Assembly: GCA_000697055.1 (NCBI GenBank) | Contig: JNDT01002352.1 | Coordinates: 55,212-119,211 of the forward strand | From: Saksenaea vasiformis B4078 | Lineage: Eukaryota > Mucoromycota > Mucoromycetes > Mucorales > Saksenaeaceae | DNA: 64,000 bases | Reading direction: 5' to 3' | Shown: positions 1 to 9,749 of the stretch, in pieces | Numbering within the stretch: the first letter of the stretch is position 1 | How the letters are laid out: every line of letters begins with the position of its first letter | The notes under the pieces: model-generated | What the model saw: the letters and a program-made list of their open reading frames with translations, nothing else | Told to the model about the DNA's origin: nothing | Database searches by the model: none | Translations under genes and position numbers: made by a program

Positions 1-135
1 GTGACACAAACTAAAAAAATGAGCCAATGACCTTTGTTTGACCTCTCATGCTTAAAAACCCTTACCAACCTCCTGCGTCTCTTTTCTTATTTTTTTTCCC
101 TTACCTCTTTTTTTTTTTCTTCTCTTAACATAACT

Positions 136-700
136 ATGAGTATGCTTATCATCTTCTCGTTGATTTCTTTTATATTTAAATCCTTCTTCTCTTTTTCTAT
201 AGCCGTGCCTCCACCGAAGCCTGTTGATATGAACGACTTTCTAGCCCATCGGCCCGATGTCCAAGAACTGGTAGCCAAGAATATTATTGGAGGTAAAAAA
301 AAAATCACTGAAAAATGCTGGCATGGATGGTGTGGTTCATTCCATGCAGACCCCAGGATTGCACCTGCCATCCAACAACAACGAAGTGAACTGAATAAAC
401 GCAAGCTGGAAGATAAACTACGTCACAAGATTGATCATCGTCCATCGCGCGAAGAACTAGTGGAACATAACATCCTCAAAGGTAGAACACCCAAGAAGAA
501 GATAATATAATAATAATTCTATTTCAGATTGTAAGGTGGCACCAGCACTGCAGCAATCACAACTCGCATTGGAAAGACAGCAGCTGCAGGATGCACTGGC
601 GCACAAAATTCATGACCGGCCTGATGCAGCCACCCTGGTGGAACAAGGTATCCTCACTGGTATGCTAAAAGAAATTCCGAAACACGAAAAAAAAAAATAA
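136..700 (+). CDS. small RPEL-repeat (G-actin-binding type) protein
   Basis: Exons 136..139, 203..292, 350..481 and 528..700 join to a 132-residue protein. The first coding exon is only ATGA: the donor gtatgc follows directly, and the acceptor at 202 restores M-T-V-PPPKPVD. Three RPEL motifs are seen, built on RPDVQELVAKNII, KIDHRPSREELVEHNIL and KIHDRPDAATLVEQGIL. RPEL motifs bind G-actin in MRTF and Phactr proteins, so an actin-monomer sensor or buffer is the family-based guess; there is no SAP, bZIP or phosphatase-binding domain here. Each of the first two repeats is followed by a phase-1 intron. The third ends at the same kind of junction (ACT G|gtatgc), so the true C-terminus may lie in one more exon; simple read-through gives the TAA at 698-700. 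The repeat identity is firm, the two termini less so. Confidence 0.8.
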
Positions 701-785
701 TGATTGAACAAAAAAGCATAGGACAATGATTTCTTTCATGCACGAAACGAACACAATAAGAGTGTGTCCTTTTTTCATTCCGATA

Positions 786-793
786 TGACGTCA
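786..793. promoter_or_regulatory. perfect CRE palindrome TGACGTCA upstream of ALDH7
   Basis: TGACGTCA lies 87 bp before the ATG of the aldehyde dehydrogenase gene, between it and the RPEL gene. The palindrome is the consensus site of ATF/CREB-type bZIP dimers, and a bZIP of that class is encoded at 9750-10957 in this window. The site is seen directly; its use in vivo is inference. Confidence 0.45.
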
Positions 794-879
794 ATCAAAT
801 AAAAAATGCTTAAAAAATGTGTGTTGCGAACTTTGTTACCTGTTTTTTTTTTTTTTTTTTTTTTTTTTACCTTACAGCC

Positions 880-2760
880 ATGTTTGCGAGATTGGGCATT
901 TCTAAAACAAGAATGATCCGATGCCTTTCTACATTTGAAAAGCATCAGGACATGTTTTCAGTGCTGGGAATCAAGAAAACACACAACAAAGGTGTATTTG
1001 ACGGAGAATGGAAAGGATCCGGTCCGATCTTACCCTCCATCAACCCTGTCAATAATGAAGTGATTGCCGAAGTTACCTCGGTAAAACTTTCTTTTTTAAT
1101 CTGCTGCTTAACTTAGCTCCCGACGTTACAGGGATCACCTGATGATCTGAGTAGATCATTGGATCAAGTCGCAGAAGCTCAGAAAATCTGGCGCGACGTA
1201 GGAAAACACAGAAGAAAAAAAAGGAAATGATTCATGGAACAGAATAGATGCCACTTCCTGCTCGAGGACAAGTGTTATTGACGATGCGACAAGCTCTTGT
1301 TCAACATCTGGAGCCTTTGGGAAAATTGGTGGCTCTAGAGATGGGTAAAATATTACCGGAAGGTGTGGGTGAGGTTCAAGAGTATGTGGATATCCTTGAA
1401 TATGCTTTGGGATTATCGCGCATGCTTCAAGGATCGATGATCCCTTCCGAACGACCTGGTCATGTCATGTTGGAAACGTGGAATCCAGTAGGTACAGTAG
1501 GTGTTATCAGTGCATTCAATTTTCCAGGTAAGACCCAAAAAAAAAAAAAATTCACCGATCGCAAACTGTATGACCCAAAATAAAAAACGAAAAAAAAAGT
1601 GGCGGTGTATGGATGGAATAGTGCCATTGCTTTGGTGACAGGAAACGGTGTTTTATGGAAACCATCGGCTACGACGCCATTGTGTGCGATTGCGATTACT
1701 CGTCTTTTGGAAAAAGCGTTGAAACACCATCATCTCCCACCTGCATTGTGTTCACTTGTCACAGGTGGAGGAGATGTGGGACAAAAACTGGCAGAGGATC
1801 GCCGAGCGAATTTAATCTCGTTTACCGGATCGACGCCTGTCGGACGACAGGTCGGTTTGACTGTGCAGGGTCGTTTTGGAAAAAAGATCTTGGAGTTGGG
1901 TGGTAACAATGCCATGATCGTGATGGATGATTGTGACCTCGATCTGGTTATACGGGCTGTTCTGTTTTCGGCCGTCGGAACTGCAGGTCAACGCTGCACA
2001 ACTACGCGTCGGTTGATTGTTCAAGAAAAAATATATGACACATTCATGCAGCGGCTGATCAAAGCGTACGCTCAAGTCAGAGTAGGAGATCCGCTCGAAT
2101 CGGGCATTTTGTGTGGCCCCTTACACACAAAAAAAGCCATCACTCTTTATGAAGATCTGATTGATAAAGTAAAACGTCAAGGAGGCGAAATCCTGATTGG
2201 AGGAAAGGTGCTTCGTGATGGAAAATTAAAGGATGGAAATTTTGTCGCCCCCACCATCACAAAGGTCCGTCCGGATATGGAAGTCACCAAGCAAGAAACG
2301 TTTGTTCCTGTTCTTCACACCATGACATTCAAGGTAAAAAAAAGAAGGGAAAAAAAAGTGATTAAGTGAGAGATCCATGCAGGTACTTACTTCCTACCCG
2401 ATAGACATTAGAGGAAGGCATCGCTATCCATAACAATGTCTCACAAGGCTTAGCCAGCGCCATCTTTACAAAAGATCTAGGCTCTACTTTCAAATGGTTA
2501 GGACCCACTGGATCTGATTGTGGTATTATCAATGTCAATATTCCAACGAGCGGAGCGGAGATCGGAGGTGCTTTCGGTGGTGAAAAAGAAACGGGCGGCG
2601 GACGTGAAAGTGGCAGTGACAGTTGGAAGCAGTACTGCCGACGTGGCACCTGGTAAATGAGAACAAGAGAAACAAAGGAAAAACTGACCCCGACATCGAA
2701 TATAGTACCATCAATTACTCAGGTGCATTACCATTAGCGCAAGGAATTAATTTTGGATAA
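880..2760 (+). CDS. ALDH7A1: antiquitin, alpha-aminoadipic semialdehyde dehydrogenase (ALDH7 family)
   Basis: Exons 880..1080, 1132..1197, 1248..1527, 1600..2333, 2405..2652 and 2706..2760 give 527 residues, the usual ALDH7 length. Family hallmarks are an N-terminal FDGEW segment, [20 protein letters not shown], the NAD-site FTGSTPVGR, the glutamate motif LELGGNNA, and the catalytic cysteine in [12 protein letters not shown] (Cys before TTTRR). The C-terminus is the typical [17 protein letters not shown]. The enzyme oxidises aminoadipic semialdehyde and other aldehydes with NAD+. The first 20 residues are Arg-rich with few acidic residues, compatible with a mitochondrial presequence. An upstream ATG at 817 is in frame but is separated by a poly-T tract ending in a splice-like cttacag, so 880 is preferred. 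The stop is 18 bp from the stop of the convergent CaaX gene. Confidence 0.93.
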
Positions 2761-2778
2761 ATTTCTTGTCTTTTATTG

Positions 2779-3027
2779 TTACATAATCGTACATTGATTT
2801 GGTTCAACAGGTTTGCCCTTTTTAGTGACTTGTCGCGGTCTACACCATGTAGGAGGTCCTTGAACAAGAACGGGTGGTTCGTTGCAGGGTGGTGCTGGCG
2901 GTGGCGGGGGTGGAGGTGGAGGTGGCGGTGGTGGTGGTGGTGGTGGTAAGCAACATCCTCCTTCTGTAGGTGGAGCAAAGATGTTGAATACAACAGATTT
3001 TGGAAGTTGGGGCGGAGCCGCAGTCAT
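2779..3027 (-). CDS. short proline-rich protein with C-terminal CaaX box (CTIM)
   Basis: Single exon, 82 residues. The N-terminus is MTAAPPQLPKSVVFNIFAPP. A run of about 17 prolines follows around residues 28-44, and then a basic segment GPPTWCRPRQVTKKG. It ends in Gln-Cys-Thr-Ile-Met-stop. CTIM fits the CaaX consensus (Cys, two aliphatic-type residues, Met), which predicts farnesylation and membrane anchoring next to a polybasic stretch. No catalytic domain is visible. The neighbour at 3190-3684 shares the GPPxxWC-PRQ-KKG segment and also ends in a CaaX box, so the two look like tandem paralogues. The poly-Pro tract is encoded by GGT/GGC repeats on the plus strand and may vary in length. Expression has not been shown, and low complexity makes a single short ORF less certain. 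Confidence 0.6.
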   Translation of the reverse strand: MTAAPPQLPKSVVFNIFAPPTEGGCCLPPPPPPPPPPPPPPPPPAPPCNEPPVLVQGPPTWCRPRQVTKKGKPVEPNQCTIM

Positions 3028-3189
3028 TGTAAGTGGAGCAAAGATAGAGATTTATTTTGATAGTTTCCCTTTTTTCTTCTTTTTTTTTTTCTTATTCATT
3101 TGGTATACCATTTTTGTTACAAAATAACATTTTACCGCATGTAGTTCACCATAACAACAAACAACAACAACAGGACCATTATTTTTCTT

Positions 3190-3684
3190 TTACATGATAA
3201 CACATCGATCGCCTGCAACTTCTCTTGGATTAGACATGGTTTTCATTGGTGGTTTTGCTGCGGGTGTACTCTCATAAGCGGGTGGGACGGATGTTGCTGG
3301 CGTTGGTGGATAAGGTACAGGTGGACAGTAATAAAAAAGCCCTCCCGAAGGTGGGCCAGGTGTTGCTGGTGGCCATGGCAACGAAGAGGAGGAAGGAGGC
3401 ATGACAGAGGGCATGGCTTGTGCGACAGGTGCTTCCTCTGTTACAGTTTCATCTTCTTTTGTCCGCTTGCTGCGTTTCCACCAGCCTTTCTTTCGGGGTT
3501 GACGAGGACACCAAAAATTAGGTGGACCTGCACTTTGTACTTTTTTGGCTTTTTTCTTTGGTTCGCTGTACGGAGGAGGTGGCAACGGCGGAGATGGACT
3601 GTCACCCGTTGCTTGGATCGCTGGATTTTGTAGATAAGGTGACAATAATTGACGATAGTATTCTAACTGCTGGTTGCTCTCCAT
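3190..3684 (-). CDS. proline-rich protein with C-terminal CaaX box (CVIM)
   Basis: Single exon, 164 residues, starting at MESNQQLEYYRQLLSPYLQN. It has proline clusters (SPPLPPPPYSEP, PPSGGLFYYCPPVPYPP), a basic middle (PRQPRKKGWWKRSKR) and ends Arg-Cys-Val-Ile-Met-stop. CVIM is a strong farnesyltransferase box, the same four residues as at the end of K-Ras4B, so a lipid-anchored peripheral membrane protein is expected. PPPPY and PSPPLPPPP are potential WW- or SH3-domain ligands, suggesting a membrane-bound adaptor; that is inference. An upstream in-frame ATG at 3729 lies behind a lysine/phenylalanine homopolymer, so 3684 is chosen. It shares the GPP..WC.PRQ..KKG segment with the gene just downstream. 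Confidence 0.7.
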   Translation of the reverse strand: MESNQQLEYYRQLLSPYLQNPAIQATGDSPSPPLPPPPYSEPKKKAKKVQSAGPPNFWCPRQPRKKGWWKRSKRTKEDETVTEEAPVAQAMPSVMPPSSSSLPWPPATPGPPSGGLFYYCPPVPYPPTPATSVPPAYESTPAAKPPMKTMSNPREVAGDRCVIM

Positions 3685-4770
3685 AAAGAAAAAAAAAAAG
3701 AAGGACCTTTTTTTCTTGCACCGACACAATAGTTTTTTTCACACTTTTTATTATTTTCATGATGCTATAAAGAGGAGAGGTGTAAACAAGAATAACATTT
3801 CCCCTAATTTGGTAGTGTCATTTACCATGTTCTCTGTTCGCTTGTGTTTATCTCTGATGGTGGCGGAAGGTTCTTTTCCGTATGACAACGAGTATTTGAT
3901 AGAAGCGTCCGAATTTTCCCAAAATAGGGACTGTGATACTTGAGCCATTTTGAGTTCTCGACACGTCTGGAATTCTGAAGGAAAAAACGCCTAAACGGGT
4001 TATTTTCGTAAAAATTTTGGGTAACCCTTTTTTTATCCATTTTTTACGTCTCCGCCCACGGGCTTGCGCTGCTTTGAAATAAATGCCGTGCAGTCGAATC
4101 CGGGGATTCTCACTCAACAGGCGAATCTATTATTTTCTTTTTTTGAAGCAAAAGCGCTGAAACCTTGCCTTTTTCCTCTTTTTTTTTAATCTACCCTTTA
4201 AATTATTTTTTACTTTATTTTTGGGGTTCCCATGCCTAAACGATATCCTCATTGTGGGTTAACGATGACAACAAAAAGAACAAGAGAGAGAGGGAGGAGG
4301 GAAAGGACGCACGAGCCTTACATCTACAGAAAAGGTAAATTGACAAAATGGTAGCTTGTTCACCATAAAAAAAGAATAAATAATATATAAAAGAGTTGTC
4401 AGCCCAAAAAAAAATGTTTGACGACAATCGATTCATCTCTTTATATTTAAAGTTGGAATTGTTGGTCTATAAACAGTTATCATCTGCACCCCAAGTAGCA
4501 ACATTTATGGCTTTGCAAAATGGGAAAGGATTTTGTTGTGAAACGTCAATGCACACGTGCGCAACAAACCTGGGATCTTCAATTCGCCAAAATCGGACTC
4601 GAGAAGCACAAGAACCTACGGAACGGTCCTTTAAAATTTTTTGATTGGGTTTAGGATCCTTCTTGAGCTTCTTTGGGAACAGCTGGCATTTTCATCATTT
4701 TTGGTATAAATGCCTTGCTCCTCTATCCCTTTTCTTTTTTTTTTTTCTTTTCCTTTTTTCGTACCTCTTC
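3685..4770. other. intergenic spacer, no gene recognised
   Basis: About 1.1 kb between the divergently oriented CaaX gene and the AT-hook gene. It is AT-rich with many poly-T runs. Short open frames occur on both strands but none has codon structure, splice signals or similarity I can support. It presumably holds both promoters. Confidence 0.6.
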
Positions 4771-5745
4771 ATGTCAGCAAACCAAACAGCAACAACGTTG
4801 CCATCGATAGCACACTTACTCACTTATTCTGTGCCAACCATTCGAAATCCGTCGCCACCGGTTTTTAATATTTCTCCCGCTTCACCGCCGCACGCAAAGT
4901 CTAATCATCATGACTTTTACGCACGCAAATTACCCCTATCACCGTTGCTCTCACCCATTGACTCTCTCTCGCCACGATCGGCTTGCAACTTGCAACCGCC
5001 TTCTCCTTTGCCACCTCCATCGTTATCTCCTTCACCTTCCATCGAAGATACTTCCTCTCCTCCTCTGCAAGGCTATGACCCTCCACGACGGTTGGTCCGC
5101 CACCCCTCACCACAGTCTCAGTCTCTCTTTAATAAATTACCGACTTGGGCAAAAACAGCGCCGAAGTCGCCAGCCACGCCTGCTCAGTCTCCTCCACCAC
5201 CACCTACGATAACACTGCACCCACCACCGCCACCTATTTCTTCTTCCTCGTCACCGACACCACAAACAAAGCCGTCTACAAAACCATCCCCTCGGTCACC
5301 GCCACAACCTCAGCCACCCTCCACGCAGATCCTTTTTACCGAATCTGGCCAACCGATCTTGAAACGACGTCGCGGTCGTCCTCCAAGCACACGAGAACCT
5401 GTCTGGGAGGGTGGCTGGACGTTTCTGACACCTACCGTTTGGGATGTAAACACGTCACAGCAACCACAGAATACCCAACCTTTACCTCCTCCTTCACAAG
5501 TGGATGTTTCTGGTAATTCTGGAGGCATGGCGGCCTTTACTGACGCCAACATGGATACAGTACTACAGATGCCAAAGAAAAAAAGAGGACGAAAACCGAA
5601 GACTCATATTGCTGGCAACTCTTGCTTTGTCTGGCGCGAATTAACCGTCACTCGATCGCCAAATCGAAAAAGGATAAAAAAAGGTGCTGCAGATCAGGTC
5701 GCAGACACACCAAGAAGACGTAGCGCGAGGCACAACGTTCGGTGA
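4771..5745 (+). CDS. proline-rich AT-hook DNA-binding protein
   Basis: Intron-free, 324 residues. The start is the ATG of MSANQTATTLPSIAHLLTY; the longer open frame upstream is poly-Phe from a T-rich leader. The N-terminal two thirds are Pro/Ser-rich and look disordered. Two AT-hook cores follow: KRRRGRPPS near residue 195 and KKKRGRKPK near residue 270, each with the RGRP/RGRK centre that enters the minor groove of AT-rich DNA. Between them is a Trp-rich segment, WEGGWTFLTPTVWDVN. A second segment with tryptophan (CFVWREL) precedes a basic tail ending RRRSARHNVR, a likely nuclear signal. Role: chromatin or transcription accessory factor, by family knowledge. I know no named orthologue. Confidence 0.8.
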   Translation: MSANQTATTLPSIAHLLTYSVPTIRNPSPPVFNISPASPPHAKSNHHDFYARKLPLSPLLSPIDSLSPRSACNLQPPSPLPPPSLSPSPSIEDTSSPPLQGYDPPRRLVRHPSPQSQSLFNKLPTWAKTAPKSPATPAQSPPPPPTITLHPPPPPISSSSSPTPQTKPSTKPSPRSPPQPQPPSTQILFTESGQPILKRRRGRPPSTREPVWEGGWTFLTPTVWDVNTSQQPQNTQPLPPPSQVDVSGNSGGMAAFTDANMDTVLQMPKKKRGRKPKTHIAGNSCFVWRELTVTRSPNRKRIKKGAADQVADTPRRRSARHNVR

Positions 5746-5818
5746 CAAAAGACCCATTTACTTATTCACTCATTCTCTTTTTCTTTTCTTTTCTTTTTTA
5801 CTTCTCTTTTATGCTAAA

Positions 5819-5849
5819 ATATGATGATGATGATGATGATGGTGATGAT
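5819..5849. repeat. (GAT)n microsatellite
   Basis: An interrupted run of ATG/GAT triplets lies just downstream of the AT-hook gene stop, probably in its 3' untranslated region. Confidence 0.8.
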
Positions 5850-7407
5850 CTCCACGACTTTTTTTGAAGATAATCCTTTGTACATGTATGCATTGTTTGT
5901 TTATGTTTTATTTTTCTTATTTTTTGTGGTCGTATGACTTTTTCTCATCTGTAAATGTTGCGTTATGTTCATTTAAAAACTTCTTTTTTTTGAGTTTGCC
6001 ACATGATCATTAAAAAAGAAAACAATATCGTGTATCCAAATGGGACAACAGAGAAGTGCAGTCGATCTAATCACATGGAAGCGATGCGTCTATTCACGGA
6101 TCTACCTTTTTGCAATGATCTAGTGATATAGCAAAATTTGCACTTAGTGGGGGCTCGTTGAATGACTTATTTTTGCTGACCAACGAAAGTGGACCCAGCA
6201 CCAATGTCATACGCTAGGCTTAATTTACAGCACGTTCTTCAATTTTCTGTAGTGTAACCATTTTTGGAAGGGACCATTCAAAATTGCCGTCTTCTCTAAC
6301 CATCGTTACGAACTTGATTACCCTGTGTAAAGGACTGTCAAAACAAGGGGTTTCACCTTCCAAACAACGGAAACATTAGATAGAATGCATGCATATTTCC
6401 TGTCTTTCCGGACGATGGGGTCCCCATTCCCATTTATGGTACGTGATCGTTTGTGTACGTGCGACATGGCTGGTGGCCTTGCGTACTGGTACAACGAAGG
6501 CATAGTGTAATCTGGTTGTTCTAAAAAAGGAGACTTAACGATAGACTCCAAAACAAGTACATTTCTGTCGAATCATTTGATGACCTATCCAGGCGACAGA
6601 AATATGGCCTGAACGATGGTCATGCGTGAGAGAGTACATGCGTTGTCTATTCTCAAATCACCAACACATGAGTAGAATGATATAGTCACGATGTCCGTTT
6701 CAAACATGGTATCGGATCCTCAAAACCATGCAGCTTTTTTCAAAGACGTCGCATTTTTCCAAAACACATGGGATCTATGCATAGATTTTAAGCGTTTGTT
6801 ACCAGTTTGGTAGAAAACACTATTCTTGATCTGTACCATTTTCATTGCCCGTACTACATAAGCTTCTCCGTCAATCCATATACACCCTCGATCACACCGG
6901 TAGCCATCGCAACTTGATTTCGGAAATGATCGAATCAAAGGAACAAAGAAACAATAATAGCTTACTCACGATCTACGGATCCGGTGCAAGCTTACTGAAG
7001 TCTTCCAATGTGTCCGAAGGCTTTACATTTATTCGATCGGTAGACTTGTAACGATCTAAGATAGCAATAAAGCTGAGATTAAGCGATATATTTTCTGCAT
7101 ATTGATTGGCACTGTTCCAGTAACACGAAAGTCCAAGAAATTGTCTTGGAACGCCCCAAAGCGGCATCACCGTTTATTGTACATTTGTCTTATTGCTAAA
7201 CTGTCCTTCCTCGTCATTGTAAATAAGAACGGGTCTAGACATGTTAAAGTGCTCATTCAGTTGCTACTAATAAAAATCATCGTTTAACTCCAGAACATAC
7301 AGTTGGCTAACTAATCTTAATTTAACAAATGGTAACATACGAAGCGTTAGTTTCTAAGGCTCTAACTAACTAAGATAGCCTACTTTTCCTATCGTTCTGT
7401 GTGTAAA

Positions 7408-7440
7408 AGAAAAAAAAAGGAAAAAAAAGGAAAAAAAAGC
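7408..7440. repeat. tandem A-rich 10-mer (GGAAAAAAAA)
   Basis: Three near-identical units of GG followed by eight or nine A residues, in non-coding sequence. Confidence 0.75.
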
Positions 7441-9749
7441 GTCTCTCTCATTAACGAGTCCTGAAAGCAACAATGATACGATGTTGTGGCTCAGCTGTCT
7501 AATCGTGTCTATCAAAGTGTTTTCATCTTCTTTCGATTTGTTAAGTTCGTAAACTTTGAATCAATAATCATTTAAAGATATGCTTATTGAATAAAACCTA
7601 CCTACCAAGATTATTATGATTGTACAACGACACCAATGGATATCATTCTAGGATACATCACGGAAGTCCAGGATTATCTTCCTGTAGCGCTCGTCTTCGG
7701 TAAAGCATGGCTTTATTTGTTCCTTGCACCGTGGTACCTATTTCTCCTAGAAAGGAGTCGCGTCACGATTTATGTAGTATCGTTTTGGCTTTGGGTATGC
7801 GTCTTTGTAAAGTCAGTTAAGGTCAAGCGCATTTTAGGAACAAAGCATACATAAATGCTCTTACTCAATTCTTTGTAGTTCTTGTTCAACGCTGAAAATG
7901 GCACGGTATTGATACTAATAACGCACTTACGTTCGTGAGGTTCAAAAGTCCATGCGTTGCCAATAGATCCTGGCTTCCGGATGTTCTCCCTTTTTCCACA
8001 GAGAAGGCATGTTATTATATCCACCTGTGTCGTGATATTCGATTCTCTATACATGAAGACACGAACAGCCTCATTGATTTATTATAACTGAACTAAAAGA
8101 GCTCTGCTTGCTTTGCTTCGTAAATCCGCCTCTGCTCGAGAAGGAAAAGAGGGTACGAAAAAAGAGAGTTTAGATGGAAGGATAATTATTTGATTGCAAC
8201 ACCTTACAAGGTCAACAGGCATATTCTATTCATATTGGATAGAAGAGATAATTCAAGATTTGATACAGCGAGAAGTAACCTTTCTACTGGTAACACTTGA
8301 TCTATGCTTAGCAGTGCGAATCTAGAAAAATGCAGCGGAGTCCCCGTGTAGCTTCGTATGGCAGACGTCGCGATTGGTTAGTACGTTACAAAGTCTATAG
8401 ATCATTGAGGCTGAGTGTGTTTAATTGCCACATCGTATCGTAGTTTTAAGGTTTACGCCATATGTGCATCCAATCGTCTGAATTGAGGAGTGCGAGGAAT
8501 ATCACCTTTGTTCTGCAGATCTCATTTGTCCTTCTAACCCCTACGCATCGTATTTCAACCGTGCTTTCCCACACAAGTTCATGCGTCGCGGATCTTTGCT
8601 GAGGTAGAGTTTGGACCGTTGAAATTTGCTTACAACCTATATGTGCACCCAGGAAACAGTCTATTTCGGTGAAAGCGTGATTTCTCGATATTTTTGCTTT
8701 TCATGGATCATTTTTTTAAGTAGTCATGGTACAGCGTGGTCATAGATTTGACAGCATATGATATTACTTCGAATTTCCGAAGGATCCTAAGCATGTGTCT
8801 GTCGCGTTTGGACCTGCCACACTACTACAATCTTTGAGAAGTTTCTGGGGAAAAATCATGTGTAAACTGTCTCAATGGACCTGGGAAACAGGTATTCCAC
8901 TTTTTTGTGACACCAAACACGAAAGATTATACGCAAGGGGCTTGTATGACCTGGGCAGTTGGCCCGGCTCCAATCCCAACAGACCCTAAATCTAAGGAAG
9001 AAATGTTAGTCTCGGAAAGAATAGGTCGACAGCTGACCAAATGACGTGAGACGCGTAACGGACTAGATGCATTCAAGTTTGTCAAGAAGCCACATGCTCG
9101 TGAACGTGTAGTCCCACCTGAGGCCTATGCAAAACGAATTGCTTTCCCCTAAAAACAGCTGATGTGCGTTGTGTAGCTAATACTTGCAGTGGGGAAGTCG
9201 TGCGACCTTTGAGACAGCTGTGGCTGAGAAGCATGCTAGACCTCGCATGAATCAAAAATCGGCCCAAGAAAGCAAATGGATAAAGGATCAGATGTGGCAA
9301 TTTGCGTGGACAGCACGTTACATTGTTATGTCAACAGAATAAAATAGGAATGTCAATAATCCCTTTTCTGTAAAGGAGACCCATTGGATCTGGTCTTCCG
9401 GATAGTCGAAGAAACCTTGATCTATCATAAGGCACTTGGTAAAGAACGAAGATCTCTTTTAAATTGACTGGAGCCATCTGACTGGATTTTGAGATTTGCT
9501 TGATTTACGTCTTGTGGATCTAATGCGGGTAAGCCCGCATATTGATTTTTAAGTTTTTCTTTCACATGGTGTTATGCAATCGACGTTGATCTCTTTTGTT
9601 ATTTTCATTTTTGAAAATGCTAAATAAGACTTAGCAGGTCAATTTTATGGGAATAGAGTAGAGAGATAAAAGAGATAGCAATAAATGGTAAGCTAATTAC
9701 AGTCCCCTCCGCTACGCTAAAAAGCAAAAAAAAAAAAAGAGAGAAAGGA

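Larger units (their letters stand above)
5746..9749. other. gene-poor stretch with decayed-looking sequence
   Basis: About 4 kb without a supportable gene. It contains a (GAT)n microsatellite near 5820-5848 and a GGAAAAAAAA tandem at about 7408-7439. Short open frames exist (for example 6318-6551, 6720-6938 and 6973-7170 minus; 8795-8989 plus), but they change frame repeatedly and carry no recognised motif. Base composition is more balanced than in ordinary spacers, which suits an old, mutated transposon or pseudogene; that is inference only. Confidence 0.4.

Noticed and set aside
2715..2993. Histidine-rich minus-strand frame
   Set aside because: Frame-shifted reading of the same GGT/GGC repeat; the CaaX-ending frame is the better gene.
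2882..3127. Plus-strand open frame coding poly-glycine
   Set aside because: It is the complement of the poly-proline tract of the CaaX gene, with no features of its own.
4040..4120. Possible tRNA-like T-arm (GCAGTCGAATCCGGGG)
   Set aside because: No matching acceptor, D or anticodon stems could be folded around it.
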